Part shown: in pieces, positions 19,767-28,395 of the stretch
How positions within the stretch are numbered: position 1 is the first letter of the stretch
How the letters are laid out: each line of letters starts with the position of its first letter
Assembly (NCBI GenBank): GCA_016716715.1
Contig: JADJVE010000002.1
Coordinates: 186,001 to 250,000, forward strand
Source: Acidobacteriota bacterium
GTDB lineage: Bacteria > Acidobacteriota > Thermoanaerobaculia > UBA5066
Length of the DNA: 64,000 bases
Direction: 5' to 3'
Notes under the pieces: model-generated
Databases searched by the model: none
The model's input: only the letters and a program-made list of their open reading frames with translations
Told to the model about the DNA's origin: nothing
Position numbers and translations under genes: made by a program

Positions 19767-20753
19767 CTACTCCCCGGTCGTCGTCTTCTGTGCGAGGGCC
19801 GTCATGCCCGAGAGCCCGCCGAGCCCCATCGTCTCGACGGCGCTCGACGGCACGATGACCATCGAGCCCTTCTCCTTGATCGCCTCGTAGAGCATGTTCA
19901 TCGCGCGCAGGTGCAGCGCGAGTGGGTGGTCCTTGTAGGCGTCTCCCGCCTCGACGAAGCGCGCCGAGATCTCCGTCTCCGCGGTGCCGAGGATGATGCG
20001 GGCCTGGCGTTCGCGTTCGGCCTGTGCCTGGCGCGACATCGCGTCTTCGAGGTCGGCGGGGATCTTCACGTCACGGATCTCGACGGACTGGACGGTGATC
20101 CCCCACGGGTTCGTCTTCTCGTCGAGGATCGTCTGGAGCTGCTTCCCGAGCCGCTCGCGCTCCGTGATCATCTCCGCCAGCTGGTGGCGGCCGATCGTCT
20201 CGCGGAGCGCCGTCTGCGCCGAAAGCGCGACCGCGTCGAGGTAGTCCGCCACCTCGAGGACCGACTTCTGGGCGTCCCAGACGGTCCAGAAGACGATCGC
20301 GTCGACGTTCACGGGGACGGTGTCCTTCGTGAGGGCCGACTCCGCCGAGACGTCGGTCACGCGGACGCGCTGGTCCACGAGCTGCGTGATCTGGTCGATG
20401 ACGGGGATCAGCGCGAAGAATCCCGGCCCCTTGAGGCCCCGGAACTTCCCGAAGCGCAGAACCACCGCGCGCTCCCACTGATTGGCGACCTTGAGCGCGA
20501 AGAGGAGGTAGACGCCGAGGACGATCCCGGCGACGAGAGCGGCAGGAGACTGCGCCGCGACGGCCCCGGCGATTCCCACGAGGATCGACAGGAAGAACGC
20601 GAGAAAGCTCACGCCGTTCACGTATCGGCGCGCCTGGGTGTCCCTCTCGCTCTGGCGCTGCCGGCGTTCGGACGGCGTCGAACGGTCCGTTTCGGCGGCC
20701 GCCCGGGCCTCCTTAACTTTCTCGGTGAGCCGGGGAAAGATGACTGGGTTCAC
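19767..20753 (-). CDS. SPFH/stomatin-like membrane protein (slipin)
   Basis: About 328 residues. A cytoplasmic N-terminus, two closely spaced hydrophobic segments (VSFLAFFLSILVGIAGAVAA and ALVAGIVLGVYLLFALKV) and then a band-7 domain: NQWERAVVLRFGKFRGLKGPGFF, RVRVTDVSAES.LTKDTVPV, ALRETIGRHQLAEMITER. A C-terminal helical region rich in Ala, Gln, Glu and Arg follows. I set the start at GTG 20753 because AGGAGGT sits exactly upstream and overlaps the stop of the GntR gene; a longer frame to 20804 would lie inside that gene. Slipins scaffold membrane microdomains. Translational coupling to a GntR regulator implies regulation as a unit. Confidence 0.9.
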   Translation of the reverse strand: MNPVIFPRLTEKVKEARAAAETDRSTPSERRQRQSERDTQARRYVNGVSFLAFFLSILVGIAGAVAAQSPAALVAGIVLGVYLLFALKVANQWERAVVLRFGKFRGLKGPGFFALIPVIDQITQLVDQRVRVTDVSAESALTKDTVPVNVDAIVFWTVWDAQKSVLEVADYLDAVALSAQTALRETIGRHQLAEMITERERLGKQLQTILDEKTNPWGITVQSVEIRDVKIPADLEDAMSRQAQAERERQARIILGTAETEISARFVEAGDAYKDHPLALHLRAMNMLYEAIKEKGSMVIVPSSAVETMGLGGLSGMTALAQKTTTGE

Positions 20754-20757
20754 GGCG

Positions 20758-21150
20758 TTACCTCCTGCCGGCCTCTTCGGTGCGCTCGAGAAGGGCTTCG
20801 GCAAACTCTTCGTGTGTGAATCCCTGGGCGGTGGCGGTCGTCAGAAACTGGTCCACGAGACGCTCGAGGGCCTTTCGGCGATCGGCGGTCTTCTTCTCGG
20901 GCTTGCGCGCGGAGACGAACGTGCCGGTCCCCTGCTGCGTCTCGACGATCCCGCGGATCTCCATCTCGCGGTAGGCGCGCGCGATCGTGTTCAGGTTCAC
21001 GGAGAGCTCGACGGCGAGCGCCCGGACCGTGGGGAGCTGGACGCCCGGCTTCAGCCGCCCGTCGCCGACGGCGAGGAGCACCTGGTCGATGACCTGCCGG
21101 TAGAACGGCACGCCGGACGCAGGGTCGAGGCGGAACGGGGGGCTCGCCAT
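20758..21150 (-). CDS. GntR-family regulator, YtrA-like
   Basis: 130 residues. The winged helix is typical: VPFYRQVIDQVLLAVGDGRLKPGVQLPTVRALAVELSVNLNTIARAYREMEIRGIVETQQGTGTFV, split as residues 14-80. The short C-terminal helix and absence of a large effector domain place it in the YtrA subfamily. An exact palindrome lies 9 bases upstream of the ATG, a likely autoregulatory operator. It is the first gene of a two-gene unit with the slipin. Confidence 0.9.
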   Translation of the reverse strand: MASPPFRLDPASGVPFYRQVIDQVLLAVGDGRLKPGVQLPTVRALAVELSVNLNTIARAYREMEIRGIVETQQGTGTFVSARKPEKKTADRRKALERLVDQFLTTATAQGFTHEEFAEALLERTEEAGRR

Positions 21151-21158
21151 GGTCTTAA

Positions 21159-21178
21159 TGTACTAGTTCACTAGTACA
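21159..21178. promoter_or_regulatory. Operator palindrome upstream of the GntR gene
   Basis: TGTACTAGTTCACTAGTACA: two perfect 8-base arms around TTCA. The position just before the GntR start and the YtrA-type arm spacing suggest autorepression. The CTAG content is striking in this GC-rich DNA. Confidence 0.65.
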
Positions 21179-21194
21179 ACGTCAAGGGGCGATT

Positions 21195-21596
21195 TCAGAG
21201 CACGTCGGCGAGCGTCGCCTTCTCGAGCTTCGTGGAGACGAAGTCCCGGATCTCCTTGAAGACGCGGAGCAGCTTCTTCTCGCGCTCGACGGGCGTGGAC
21301 TCGTAGAAATACGTGCTGACGGACTCGGTGGGCGCGAGGGCGCCGTCCAGCAGGCGCACGACCTCGGCCAGCGAGATCTTCGACGCAGGGCGCCCCAGCC
21401 GGTATCCCCCGTGCGGCCCCTTCTGGCTCTTCACGAGGCCCGCGCGCTTGAGCGCCATCAGGAGCTGCTCCAGGAACTTCGCGGGCAGCCCCTGCGCCTC
21501 GGCGATGGCCGAGACGGCGACGTACCCCTCGCCCTCCGCACGCGCGAGGTGGATGAGCGCGAGCAGGGCGTATTCGCTGCGGCGGGTGAGCTTCAC
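21195..21596 (-). CDS. Rrf2-family transcriptional regulator, CymR-like
   Basis: 133 residues: MKLTRRSEYALLALIHLA, then VAVSAIAEAQGLPAKFLEQLLMALKRAGLVKSQKG, then GGYRLGRPASKISLAEVVRLLDG, the full Rrf2 winged-helix signature. The three-cysteine Fe-S cluster motif of IscR is absent, as in CymR-type sulfur regulators. It is divergent from a sulfate ABC transporter across 97 bases, so control of sulfate uptake and of itself is a reasonable inference. Confidence 0.88.
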   Translation of the reverse strand: MKLTRRSEYALLALIHLARAEGEGYVAVSAIAEAQGLPAKFLEQLLMALKRAGLVKSQKGPHGGYRLGRPASKISLAEVVRLLDGALAPTESVSTYFYESTPVEREKKLLRVFKEIRDFVSTKLEKATLADVL

Positions 21597-21625
21597 GGAC
21601 CGATTGTCCCCCGAACGGATAATAC

Positions 21626-21653
21626 TTGACTAGACTAGTGGGATAAGTAATAT
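21626..21653 (+). promoter_or_regulatory. Sigma-70-type promoter of the sulfate transporter operon
   Basis: TTGACT (21626-21631) and TAATAT (21648-21653) are 16 bases apart. The spacer contains the palindrome ACTAGACTAGT, and TACTT/AAGTA arms flank it, a good site for the adjacent Rrf2 regulator. A reverse-strand TATTAT (21619-21624) could serve the Rrf2 gene. Confidence 0.55.
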
Positions 21654-21669
21654 AAAAGAGAAGAAAGAA

Positions 21670-21692
21670 GATTTTCTTAGAAGGTAATAGGG
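21670..21692 (+). repeat. Low-GC motif copy in the sbp leader
   Basis: GATTTTCTTAGAAGGTAATA, preceded by a purine run (AAGAGAAGAAAGAA). AGAAGG could also act as the ribosome-binding site, 10 bases before the sbp ATG. Confidence 0.5.
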
Positions 21693-21693
21693 C

Positions 21694-22767
21694 ATGGCTC
21701 CGATCGTTCAGAACCCGTCGACTCGCGTCTGCCGCACGCTCGTGCGCCTCACCGCAACCCTCGCTCTTCTCTTCACCTTCAAAGAAATCTTCTCTTCCTC
21801 TTCTCTTTCTCTCGCGGCACCCACCGCCACGCTGCTGAACGTCTCCTACGACCCCACACGCGAGCTCTACGAAGAAATCAACGCCGCATTCCGGAAGAAG
21901 TGGGAGCCGGCGCACGGGCCGATCACGATCCGCCAGTCCCACGGAGGATCGGGCAAGCAGGCCCGCGCGGTCATCGACGGTCTCGAGGCCGACGTCGTCA
22001 CGCTCGCCCTTGCGGGTGACATCGACGCGATCGCCGAGAAGAGCGGCCTCCTCCCCGCCGCGTGGCAATCCCGGCTGCCGCAGAACAGCGCCCCGTACAC
22101 GTCCACGATCGTCTTCGTCGTCCGCAAGGGCAACCCGAAGAAGATCCGCGACTGGGACGACCTCGCGAGGCCCGGCGTCGCCGTGATCACGCCGAACCCG
22201 AAGACCTCGGGCGGCGCGCGCTGGAACCACCTCGCCGCGTGGGGCTGGGCCTTGCGGCAGAAGGGCGGCAGCGAGGCGACGGCACGCGAGTTTCTGACCC
22301 GCTTCTACCGGAACGTCCCGGTGCTCGACACCGGCGCCCGCGGGTCGACGGTGACGTTCGCAGAGCGGGGAATCGGAGACGTCCTCGTCGCCTGGGAGAA
22401 CGAGGCGTTCCTCCTCACGAAGGAGATCGGGAAGGACAGGTTCGAGATCGTCGTGCCGTCCGTCAGCATCCTTGCCGAGCCGCCCGTCTCCCTCGTGGAC
22501 AGGAACGCCGACAAACGTGGGACGCGCGCCGCCGCGCAGGCCTATCTCGAGTTCCTCTACACGGACGAGGGACAGGAGATCGTCGCGAAGCACCACTACC
22601 GCCCGCGCTCGGCCGCGGTCGCCGCGCGCTACGCCGCGACGTTTCCGAAGGTCTCGCTCTTCACGATCGACGGCGCGTTCGGCGGCTGGAAAAAGGCCCA
22701 GAAGGCTCACTTCGACGACGGCGGCGTCTTCGACGCCGTGACGGCCGCCACGCAGGGCGCCCGGTGA
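21694..22767 (+). CDS. sbp: Sulfate-binding protein of the ABC transporter
   Basis: 357 residues. The N-terminal signal peptide is unusual: a basic start, then LTATLALLFTFKEIFSSSSLSLAAP, in which part of the coding sequence is a reversed copy of the low-GC motif. The mature protein begins ATLLNVSYDPTRELYEEIN and includes QSHGGSGKQARAVIDGLEADVVTLAL, TPNPKTSGGARW and VPSVSILAEPPVSLVD, all typical of Sbp/CysP. It captures sulfate in the periplasm for the downstream permease. The stop overlaps the GTG of the permease gene. Expression probably depends on the promoter at 21626. Confidence 0.95.
   Translation: MAPIVQNPSTRVCRTLVRLTATLALLFTFKEIFSSSSLSLAAPTATLLNVSYDPTRELYEEINAAFRKKWEPAHGPITIRQSHGGSGKQARAVIDGLEADVVTLALAGDIDAIAEKSGLLPAAWQSRLPQNSAPYTSTIVFVVRKGNPKKIRDWDDLARPGVAVITPNPKTSGGARWNHLAAWGWALRQKGGSEATAREFLTRFYRNVPVLDTGARGSTVTFAERGIGDVLVAWENEAFLLTKEIGKDRFEIVVPSVSILAEPPVSLVDRNADKRGTRAAAQAYLEFLYTDEGQEIVAKHHYRPRSAAVAARYAATFPKVSLFTIDGAFGGWKKAQKAHFDDGGVFDAVTAATQGAR
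21772..21794 (-). repeat. Low-GC motif copy (reverse) inside the sbp signal peptide
   Basis: On the minus strand this reads GAAGATTTCTTTGAAGGTGA. In the plus-strand gene it encodes F-T-F-K-E-I-F of the signal peptide. Confidence 0.5.
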
Positions 22768-24440
22768 CGACGAAGCGCCGACAAGGCGTCCTCCCGGGCT
22801 TCGCGCCCGCGCTCTCCCTGGCTTCGCTCTACGTGGGCCTCGTCGTCGTCCTTCCGCTCGCCGCGCTCGCGCTGCGCGCTGCGAGCCTCACGGGCGATGA
22901 CTTCCTGCGAATCGTCACGGCGCCGCGCGCCCTCGCCGCGTACCGGTTGAGCTTCGGCGCGGCGCTCCTCGCCGCGCTCCTGAACGCCGTCTTCGGCCTT
23001 CTCGTCGCGTGGGTCCTCGCGCGCTACCGCTTCCGCGGGCGCGCGATCCTCGACGCGTTCGTGGACCTTCCGTTCGCGCTCCCGACGGCCGTCGCGGGCC
23101 TCACGCTTACGGCGCTCTACTCAGGCCAAGGCTGGATCGGCCGGTTCCTCGAGCCGCTCGGCCTGAAGGTGGCCTTCGCGCCGGCCGGCGTCGTCCTCGC
23201 GCTGACGTTCGTCGGCCTGCCGTTCGTCGTGCGCGCCGTCCAGCCCGTCCTTCAGGATCTCGACCCCGAGCTCGAGGAGGCCGCCGGTGTCCTCGGGGCC
23301 TCCCGCCTGCAGGCGTTCCTGCGCGTCGTCTTCCCGAACCTTCTCCCGCCGCTCCTCACGGGGTTCACGCTCGCGTTCGCGCGCGCCCTCGGCGAGTACG
23401 GCTCGATCGTGTTCATCTCGGGGAACCTCCCGATGAAGACCGAGATCGCGCCGCTCCTGATCGTCACGAAGCTCGAGCAGTACGACGAGGCCGGCGCCAC
23501 GGCGATTGCGGTCGTCCTCCTCCTCGCCTCCTTCGCCCTCGTCTTCGCCGCGAACGCCCTCCAGCGCTGGACGCGAAGGCGTGCCGGCGCCTCGGCCATG
23601 GCCGCGAGCCGCGGCTTTCGCCCCGCGCCGACGCTCGCCGAGCGGCCCGCAGTCCGCCGTGCCCTCGTGGGCGCCGCGCTCGCGTTCCTCGGTCTCTTCG
23701 TCTTCCTCCCGCTCGCGTCGGTCTTCGCGCAGGCGCTCCGGAAGGGCCCGGCCGCGTACCTCGCCGCGATCACGGAGCCGAACGCCCTCGCGGCGATCCG
23801 GCTCACGCTCCTGACCGCCGCGCTCGTCGTGCCGTTCCATCTCGTCTTCGGCCTCCTGACGGCCTGGCTGGTCGCGAAGTTCCGGTTCCGGGGCAAAGGG
23901 TTCCTCGTCGCGCTCGTAGACCTCCCGTTCGCGGTCTCTCCCGTCATCGGCGGTCTCGTCTTCGTCCTCCTCTTCGGCCGGCGCGGCCTCCTCGGACCGT
24001 TTCTTCAGCTGCACGACTGGAAGGTGATCTACGCGGTGCCGGGCATCGTGCTCGCGACCATCTTCGTCACGTTCCCGTTCGTGACGCGCGAGGTGCTCGC
24101 GGTGATGGAGGCGCAGGGCAATGCCGAGGAGGAGGCCGCACTCACGCTCGGCGCAAACGGGTGGCAGACGTTCTTCCGCGTGACGCTCCCGAAGGTGCGG
24201 TGGGGGCTGCTCTACGGCGTCGTCCTCTGCAACGCGCGCGCGATGGGAGAATTCGGCGCCGTGTCGGTGGTCTCGGGACACATCCGCGGGGTCACGAACA
24301 CGATCCCGCTGCACGTCGAGATCCTCTACAACGAGTACGACATGACGGGCGCCTTCGCCGTCGCGTCCCTCCTCACGTTCCTCGCGCTCGTGACGCTCGC
24401 CGTCCGGAAGCTCGAGGAGGCCCGGGTGGCCGCGCGATGA
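22764..24440 (+). CDS. cysTW: Fused CysT-CysW sulfate permease
   Basis: One uninterrupted frame of 558 residues from GTG 22764. Residues 1-275 are a CysT-type permease and residues about 280-558 a CysW-type permease. Each carries the ABC permease EAA loop: EEAAGVLGASRLQAFLRVVFP in the first half and EEEAALTLGANGWQTFFRVTLP in the second. The joint is RWTRRRAGASAMAASRGFRP with no stop. An internal ATG at 23598 could still start a separate CysW. These are normally two genes, so this is a fusion. The GTG overlaps the sbp stop and the end overlaps cysA (ATGA). Confidence 0.9.
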   Translation: MTTKRRQGVLPGFAPALSLASLYVGLVVVLPLAALALRAASLTGDDFLRIVTAPRALAAYRLSFGAALLAALLNAVFGLLVAWVLARYRFRGRAILDAFVDLPFALPTAVAGLTLTALYSGQGWIGRFLEPLGLKVAFAPAGVVLALTFVGLPFVVRAVQPVLQDLDPELEEAAGVLGASRLQAFLRVVFPNLLPPLLTGFTLAFARALGEYGSIVFISGNLPMKTEIAPLLIVTKLEQYDEAGATAIAVVLLLASFALVFAANALQRWTRRRAGASAMAASRGFRPAPTLAERPAVRRALVGAALAFLGLFVFLPLASVFAQALRKGPAAYLAAITEPNALAAIRLTLLTAALVVPFHLVFGLLTAWLVAKFRFRGKGFLVALVDLPFAVSPVIGGLVFVLLFGRRGLLGPFLQLHDWKVIYAVPGIVLATIFVTFPFVTREVLAVMEAQGNAEEEAALTLGANGWQTFFRVTLPKVRWGLLYGVVLCNARAMGEFGAVSVVSGHIRGVTNTIPLHVEILYNEYDMTGAFAVASLLTFLALVTLAVRKLEEARVAAR

Positions 24441-25159
24441 GCGTCGAGGTCCGCAACCTCGCGCGCCGATTCACGGACGACGGCCCGCCCGCGGTGGCCG
24501 ACGTGTCGTTCACGGCGCCGACGGGCGCGATCACGGCCGTGCTCGGCCCTTCCGGAGCAGGCAAGTCGACGGTCCTCCGGATCATCGCGGGCCTCGAGGA
24601 GCCCGACGCGGGCCGCGTCCTTCTCTCGGGCGAGGACGTCACGACGACGCCGGTCCAGAAGCGCGGCGTGGGCTTCGTCTTCCAGGGTTACGCGCTCTTC
24701 GGCCACCTGACCGTGCGCGAGAACGTGGCTTTTGGTCTTCGGGTCCGCCGTGTCCCGCGCCGGGAGGCCTTCGCGAAAGCCGACGAGCTCCTCGCTCGCG
24801 TGCAGCTCGACGGCCTCGAGGGGCGGCGCCCGAACGAGCTCTCCGGCGGGCAGCGGCAGCGCGTCGCGTTCGCGCGTGCCCTCGCCGTGAACCCGCGCGT
24901 CCTCCTCCTCGACGAGCCGTTCGGCGCGCTGGACGCGGGCGTGCGGCTCGAGCTCGGCGAGTGGCTCCTCCGACTGCACGACGAGACGGGCCTCACGACG
25001 CTCCTCGTCACACACGACCAGCCCGAGGCCTTCTCCCTCGCCTCGCACCTCGTCGTCCTCTTCGACGGGAAGGTCGCGCAGGCCGGCACGCCTGCCGAGC
25101 TGCGGGCGCAGACAACCGACGAACGCCTCGCGGCCTTCCTGAGAGTCGTCCGGCGCTGA
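24437..25159 (+). CDS. cysA: CysA, sulfate ABC transporter ATPase
   Basis: 240 residues with Walker A GPSGAGKST, Q-loop FVFQGYALFGHLTV, signature LSGGQRQRVAFARAL, Walker B VLLLDEPFGALD and switch LLVTHDQPEAF. It is much shorter than typical CysA (about 350), lacking the C-terminal regulatory TOBE-type domain, so it is a minimal nucleotide-binding protein. The ATG overlaps the permease stop, completing the sbp-cysTW-cysA operon that imports sulfate or thiosulfate. Confidence 0.93.
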   Translation: MSVEVRNLARRFTDDGPPAVADVSFTAPTGAITAVLGPSGAGKSTVLRIIAGLEEPDAGRVLLSGEDVTTTPVQKRGVGFVFQGYALFGHLTVRENVAFGLRVRRVPRREAFAKADELLARVQLDGLEGRRPNELSGGQRQRVAFARALAVNPRVLLLDEPFGALDAGVRLELGEWLLRLHDETGLTTLLVTHDQPEAFSLASHLVVLFDGKVAQAGTPAELRAQTTDERLAAFLRVVRR

Positions 25160-25220
25160 ACGGTCTGGCGCACCGACCGTCCCGGCTCTCCCCTGTAGCA
25201 TCCCGCGCAGGGGGAACATC

Positions 25221-25601
25221 ATGAAGAGGATCGCCGGTACCGGAATCATCCTCGCCTCGGTTCTCGGCGGGATCGCCGGAAGCCTCGCCACTGTGGCCGT
25301 CCGTAGCGCCAACGCGGTCGCCGCCCCTCAGACGGTCGCGGGAACGTCGACGATGGCGCTCCCGCCTTCGGCCGAGGCGAGAATCGCGCAACTGGAGCAG
25401 AAGCTCGCCGCCCTGAAAACCGCCTACGAGGGCCATGGCCATCCGTACACGGCCCCGGGCTGCGGCGGGCGCGTGGCCCTGTCCGTCTTCAAGGAGTTCC
25501 TCTCGCGGCCGTCACCGCCCCCTTACACGATCTGCCTCATCCCGGACGGATCGAGCCCGATCGCGGCGGGGACGACCTCAAAGCCGGTGGCCGCCCACTG
25601 A
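25221..25601 (+). CDS. Small exported or membrane-anchored protein, unknown
   Basis: 126 residues: an N-terminal hydrophobic signal or anchor (MKRIAGTGIILASVLGGIAGSLA), then an Ala/Ser-rich linker, a short coiled coil (AEARIAQLEQKLAALKTAYE) and a C-terminal region with two cysteines (APGCGGRVAL and YTICLIPDG). GGGG precedes the ATG. Its stop overlaps the ATG of the GH63-type enzyme (TGATG), so the two are coupled. I recognise no family. Confidence 0.65.
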   Translation: MKRIAGTGIILASVLGGIAGSLATVAVRSANAVAAPQTVAGTSTMALPPSAEARIAQLEQKLAALKTAYEGHGHPYTAPGCGGRVALSVFKEFLSRPSPPPYTICLIPDGSSPIAAGTTSKPVAAH

Positions 25602-28264
25602 TGCCGCAGGCCGGGCCGCTCGATCCGGAGTCCCTCCGCCTCGAGGAGGATCGCTCCCGCAAGGCGAACTGGAAGCGCTGGGGGCCGTACCTTTCCGACC
25701 GCCAGTGGGGCACGGTGCGAGAGGACTACGGCGCCGAGGGCCAGCCCTGGACGTACTTTCCGCACGATCACGCGCGCTCGCGCGCCTACCGCTGGGGCGA
25801 GGACGGCCTCGCGGGTTTCTCCGACCGCCACGGCCTGATCTGCCTCGCGCCGGCGCTCTGGAACGGGCACGATCCGATCCTCAAGGAGCGCCTCTTCGGC
25901 CTCTCCGGGCCCGAGGGCAACCACGGCGAGGACGCGAAGGAGTACTGGTTTCACCTCGACGGGACGCCGACGCATTCGTACATGCGGATGCTCTACAAGT
26001 ACCCGCAGGCCGAGTTTCCGTACCGCGCCCTCGTCGAGGAGAACGCGCGGCGGACGCGCCTCGATCCCGAGTTCGAGCTCCTCGACACCGGTGTCTTCGC
26101 GGAAAGCCGCTACTGGGACGTGTTCGTCACGTACGCGAAGGCCTCGGCGGAGGACCTCCTCGTGACGATCGAGGCCGTCAACCGCGGCCCCGACGCGGCT
26201 CCGCTCCACGTCCTCCCGACGATCTGGTTTCGCAACACGTGGTCGTGGGGCCTCGATGCGCGCCTGCCCCGCCTCGAGGCGTCGGCGCCTCCGGCCGGCG
26301 CCGCGGCGATCGCGGTCCACCACCCGTATTACGGCGGCCGGACGCTCTACGTCGAGGGTGCGCCGGATCTCCTCTTCACGGACAACATCTCGAACGCCCG
26401 GAAGCTCTGGGGCGCCGAGGACGAGGGCCGGTTCGTGAAGGACGCCTTCCACGAGCGCGTCGTCCACGGCGTCACGGAAGCCGTGAACCCGGCGGGCTAC
26501 GGGACGAAGGCGGCCGCCTGGTTCCGTTTCGACGTCCCCGCGGGCGAATCGCGCACGGTGCGGCTGCGCCTCACGGACCGCTCCCTCGCGGCGCCGTTCG
26601 ACGAGGAGTTCGACCGAGTCCTCGCGGCGCGCCGGGACGAGGCGGACGCCTTCTACGCCCGCGTGATTCCCCGCGAGCTCTCCGCCGACGCGAAGAACGT
26701 GATGCGGCAGTCGTTCGCGAGCATGCTCTGGTCCAAGCAGTACTACGGCTACGACGTCGCGCGCTGGCTGAGGGGAGACCCCGGCCAGCCGTCCGCTCCG
26801 GACGAGCGTCTCCGCGGGCGCAACGCAGCCTGGCAGCACCTCTTCAACGCCGACGTCCTCTCGATGCCGGACAAATGGGAATACCCGTGGTACGCCGCGT
26901 GGGACCTCGCCTTCCACACGATCCCGCTCGCGCTCGTGGACCCTGACTTCGCCAAGGACCAGTTGGTCCTCCTCCTGCGCGAGTGGTACATGCACCCGAA
27001 CGGGCAGCTCCCCGCGTACGAGTGGAAGTTCGAGGACGTGAACCCGCCCGTTCACGCGTGGGCCGCGTGGCGCGTCTACAAGATCGACGCGAAGCGGTCT
27101 GGCACGCCCGATCGCGCGTTCCTCGCGCGCGTCTTCCACAAGCTGCTCCTGAACTTCACGTGGTGGGTGAATCGCAAGGACCAGGACGGAAACAACGTTT
27201 TCCAGGGAGGCTTCCTCGGGCTCGACAACATCGGTCTCTTCGACCGAAGCAAGCCGCTCCCGTTCGGCGCCACGCTCCAGCAGTCCGACGCGACGAGCTG
27301 GATGGGGATGTACTGCCTGAACATGGGCACGATCGCCCTCGAGCTGGCCCGCGAGGACAAGGCCTACGAGGACATCGCCTCGAAGTTCTTCGAGCACTTC
27401 ATGTACATCTCGAAGGCGATGAACGCGCCGGAGCACGGCACGGGGCTTTGGGACGAGTCGGACGGCTTCTTCTACGACGTCCTTCGCCTCGCCGACGGCC
27501 ACGGCATCCCGATGAGGATCCAGTCCATGGTCGGCCTCATCCCGCTCTTCGCCGTCGCGACGCTCGAGCCCGCCCACCTCGAGGCCTTCCCCGGCTTCCG
27601 CCGACGGATGCAGTGGTTCCTCGACCACGGCGCGGCGTATGGCGCGAAGGTCGAGACGCAGACAACGGCCGCGGGGACGCGCCGCCTGCTGTCCCTCGTG
27701 GGGAGGGAGCGCCTTCGGCGCATCCTCGACCCGCTCCTCGACCCCGACCGCTTCCTGTCCGACCACGGGATCCGGTCGCTTTCCCGGGCGCACCGGGACC
27801 GCCCCTTCGTCGTGCCATGGGACGGCCGCGAGTTGCGCGTCGACTACGAGCCGTCCGAGTCGCGGACCAGCCTCTTCGGGGGCAACTCGAACTGGCGCGG
27901 CCCCGTCTGGTTTCCGGTGAACTTCCTGCTGATCGAGTCGCTCCAGAAGTTCCACCACTTCTTCGGCGACACCTTCACGGTGGAGTTTCCGAAGGGCTCC
28001 GGACGCGAGCTCAGCCTCTGGCAGGTCGCCGACGAGCTTTCCCGGCGCCTCACCGGGATCTTCCTCGCCGGGCCGGACGGCCGGCGGCCCGCGTTCGGCG
28101 GGACCGGGATCTTCCAGGCGGACCCCCACTGGAGGGACCTCCTCCTCTTCCACGAGTACTTCAACGGCGACGACGGAGCCGGGCTCGGCGCCTCCCACCA
28201 GACGGGCTGGACCGGCCTCGTGGCCAAGCTCCTCCAGCAGGCCGGAGACGGCCGGCCGGAATAG
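25601..28264 (+). CDS. GH63-type (MGH1-like) alpha-glucosidase family protein
   Basis: 887 residues, no signal peptide, probably cytoplasmic. The N-terminal beta-sandwich region (EDRSRKANWKRWGPYLSDRQWGTVREDY onward) precedes an (alpha/alpha)6 catalytic domain with WEYPWYAAWDLAFHTIPLALVDPDFAKDQL, NGQLPAYEWKFEDVNPPVHAWA and, near the end, SNWRGPVWFPVNFLLIESLQ. The Asp in AAWDLAF and Glu-rich loops fit the inverting GH63 pair. Proteins of this group act on glucose- or mannose-containing oligosaccharides such as glucosylglycerate; the exact substrate cannot be set from sequence. Coupled to the small exported protein upstream. Confidence 0.88.
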   Translation: MPQAGPLDPESLRLEEDRSRKANWKRWGPYLSDRQWGTVREDYGAEGQPWTYFPHDHARSRAYRWGEDGLAGFSDRHGLICLAPALWNGHDPILKERLFGLSGPEGNHGEDAKEYWFHLDGTPTHSYMRMLYKYPQAEFPYRALVEENARRTRLDPEFELLDTGVFAESRYWDVFVTYAKASAEDLLVTIEAVNRGPDAAPLHVLPTIWFRNTWSWGLDARLPRLEASAPPAGAAAIAVHHPYYGGRTLYVEGAPDLLFTDNISNARKLWGAEDEGRFVKDAFHERVVHGVTEAVNPAGYGTKAAAWFRFDVPAGESRTVRLRLTDRSLAAPFDEEFDRVLAARRDEADAFYARVIPRELSADAKNVMRQSFASMLWSKQYYGYDVARWLRGDPGQPSAPDERLRGRNAAWQHLFNADVLSMPDKWEYPWYAAWDLAFHTIPLALVDPDFAKDQLVLLLREWYMHPNGQLPAYEWKFEDVNPPVHAWAAWRVYKIDAKRSGTPDRAFLARVFHKLLLNFTWWVNRKDQDGNNVFQGGFLGLDNIGLFDRSKPLPFGATLQQSDATSWMGMYCLNMGTIALELAREDKAYEDIASKFFEHFMYISKAMNAPEHGTGLWDESDGFFYDVLRLADGHGIPMRIQSMVGLIPLFAVATLEPAHLEAFPGFRRRMQWFLDHGAAYGAKVETQTTAAGTRRLLSLVGRERLRRILDPLLDPDRFLSDHGIRSLSRAHRDRPFVVPWDGRELRVDYEPSESRTSLFGGNSNWRGPVWFPVNFLLIESLQKFHHFFGDTFTVEFPKGSGRELSLWQVADELSRRLTGIFLAGPDGRRPAFGGTGIFQADPHWRDLLLFHEYFNGDDGAGLGASHQTGWTGLVAKLLQQAGDGRPE

Positions 28265-28395
28265 AGGCGCCCCTTCGCGTCATCCACCCCTGCACGTGGA
28301 GCGACAACCCTGAGACAGAGTCTTTGATCCAGTCGCAATCTCACTTCCGTAGTGGTATGAAGAACCCGCACCTCGAGCGCATTAAAGGAGGACCC
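28265..28395 (+). promoter_or_regulatory. Leader region of the bufferin operon
   Basis: 131 bases between the glycosidase and the precursor gene, one of the longest gaps here. A strong AAAGGAGGA ribosome site lies just before the ATG. A small inverted repeat (CACT/AGTG, about 28342) is present. No convincing sigma-70 promoter is seen; bufferin operons can be under ECF-sigma control, which would fit but is not shown. Confidence 0.35.

Noticed and set aside
25523..28198. An 891-codon minus-strand frame opposite the GH63-type gene
   Set aside because: Low-complexity Arg/Glu/Val/Pro-rich antisense frame, with no start signal and no domain.
28324..28361. TTGATC and TATGAA as a sigma-70 promoter for bufA
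   Set aside because: The two hexamers are 26 bases apart, too far for a sigma-70 promoter.
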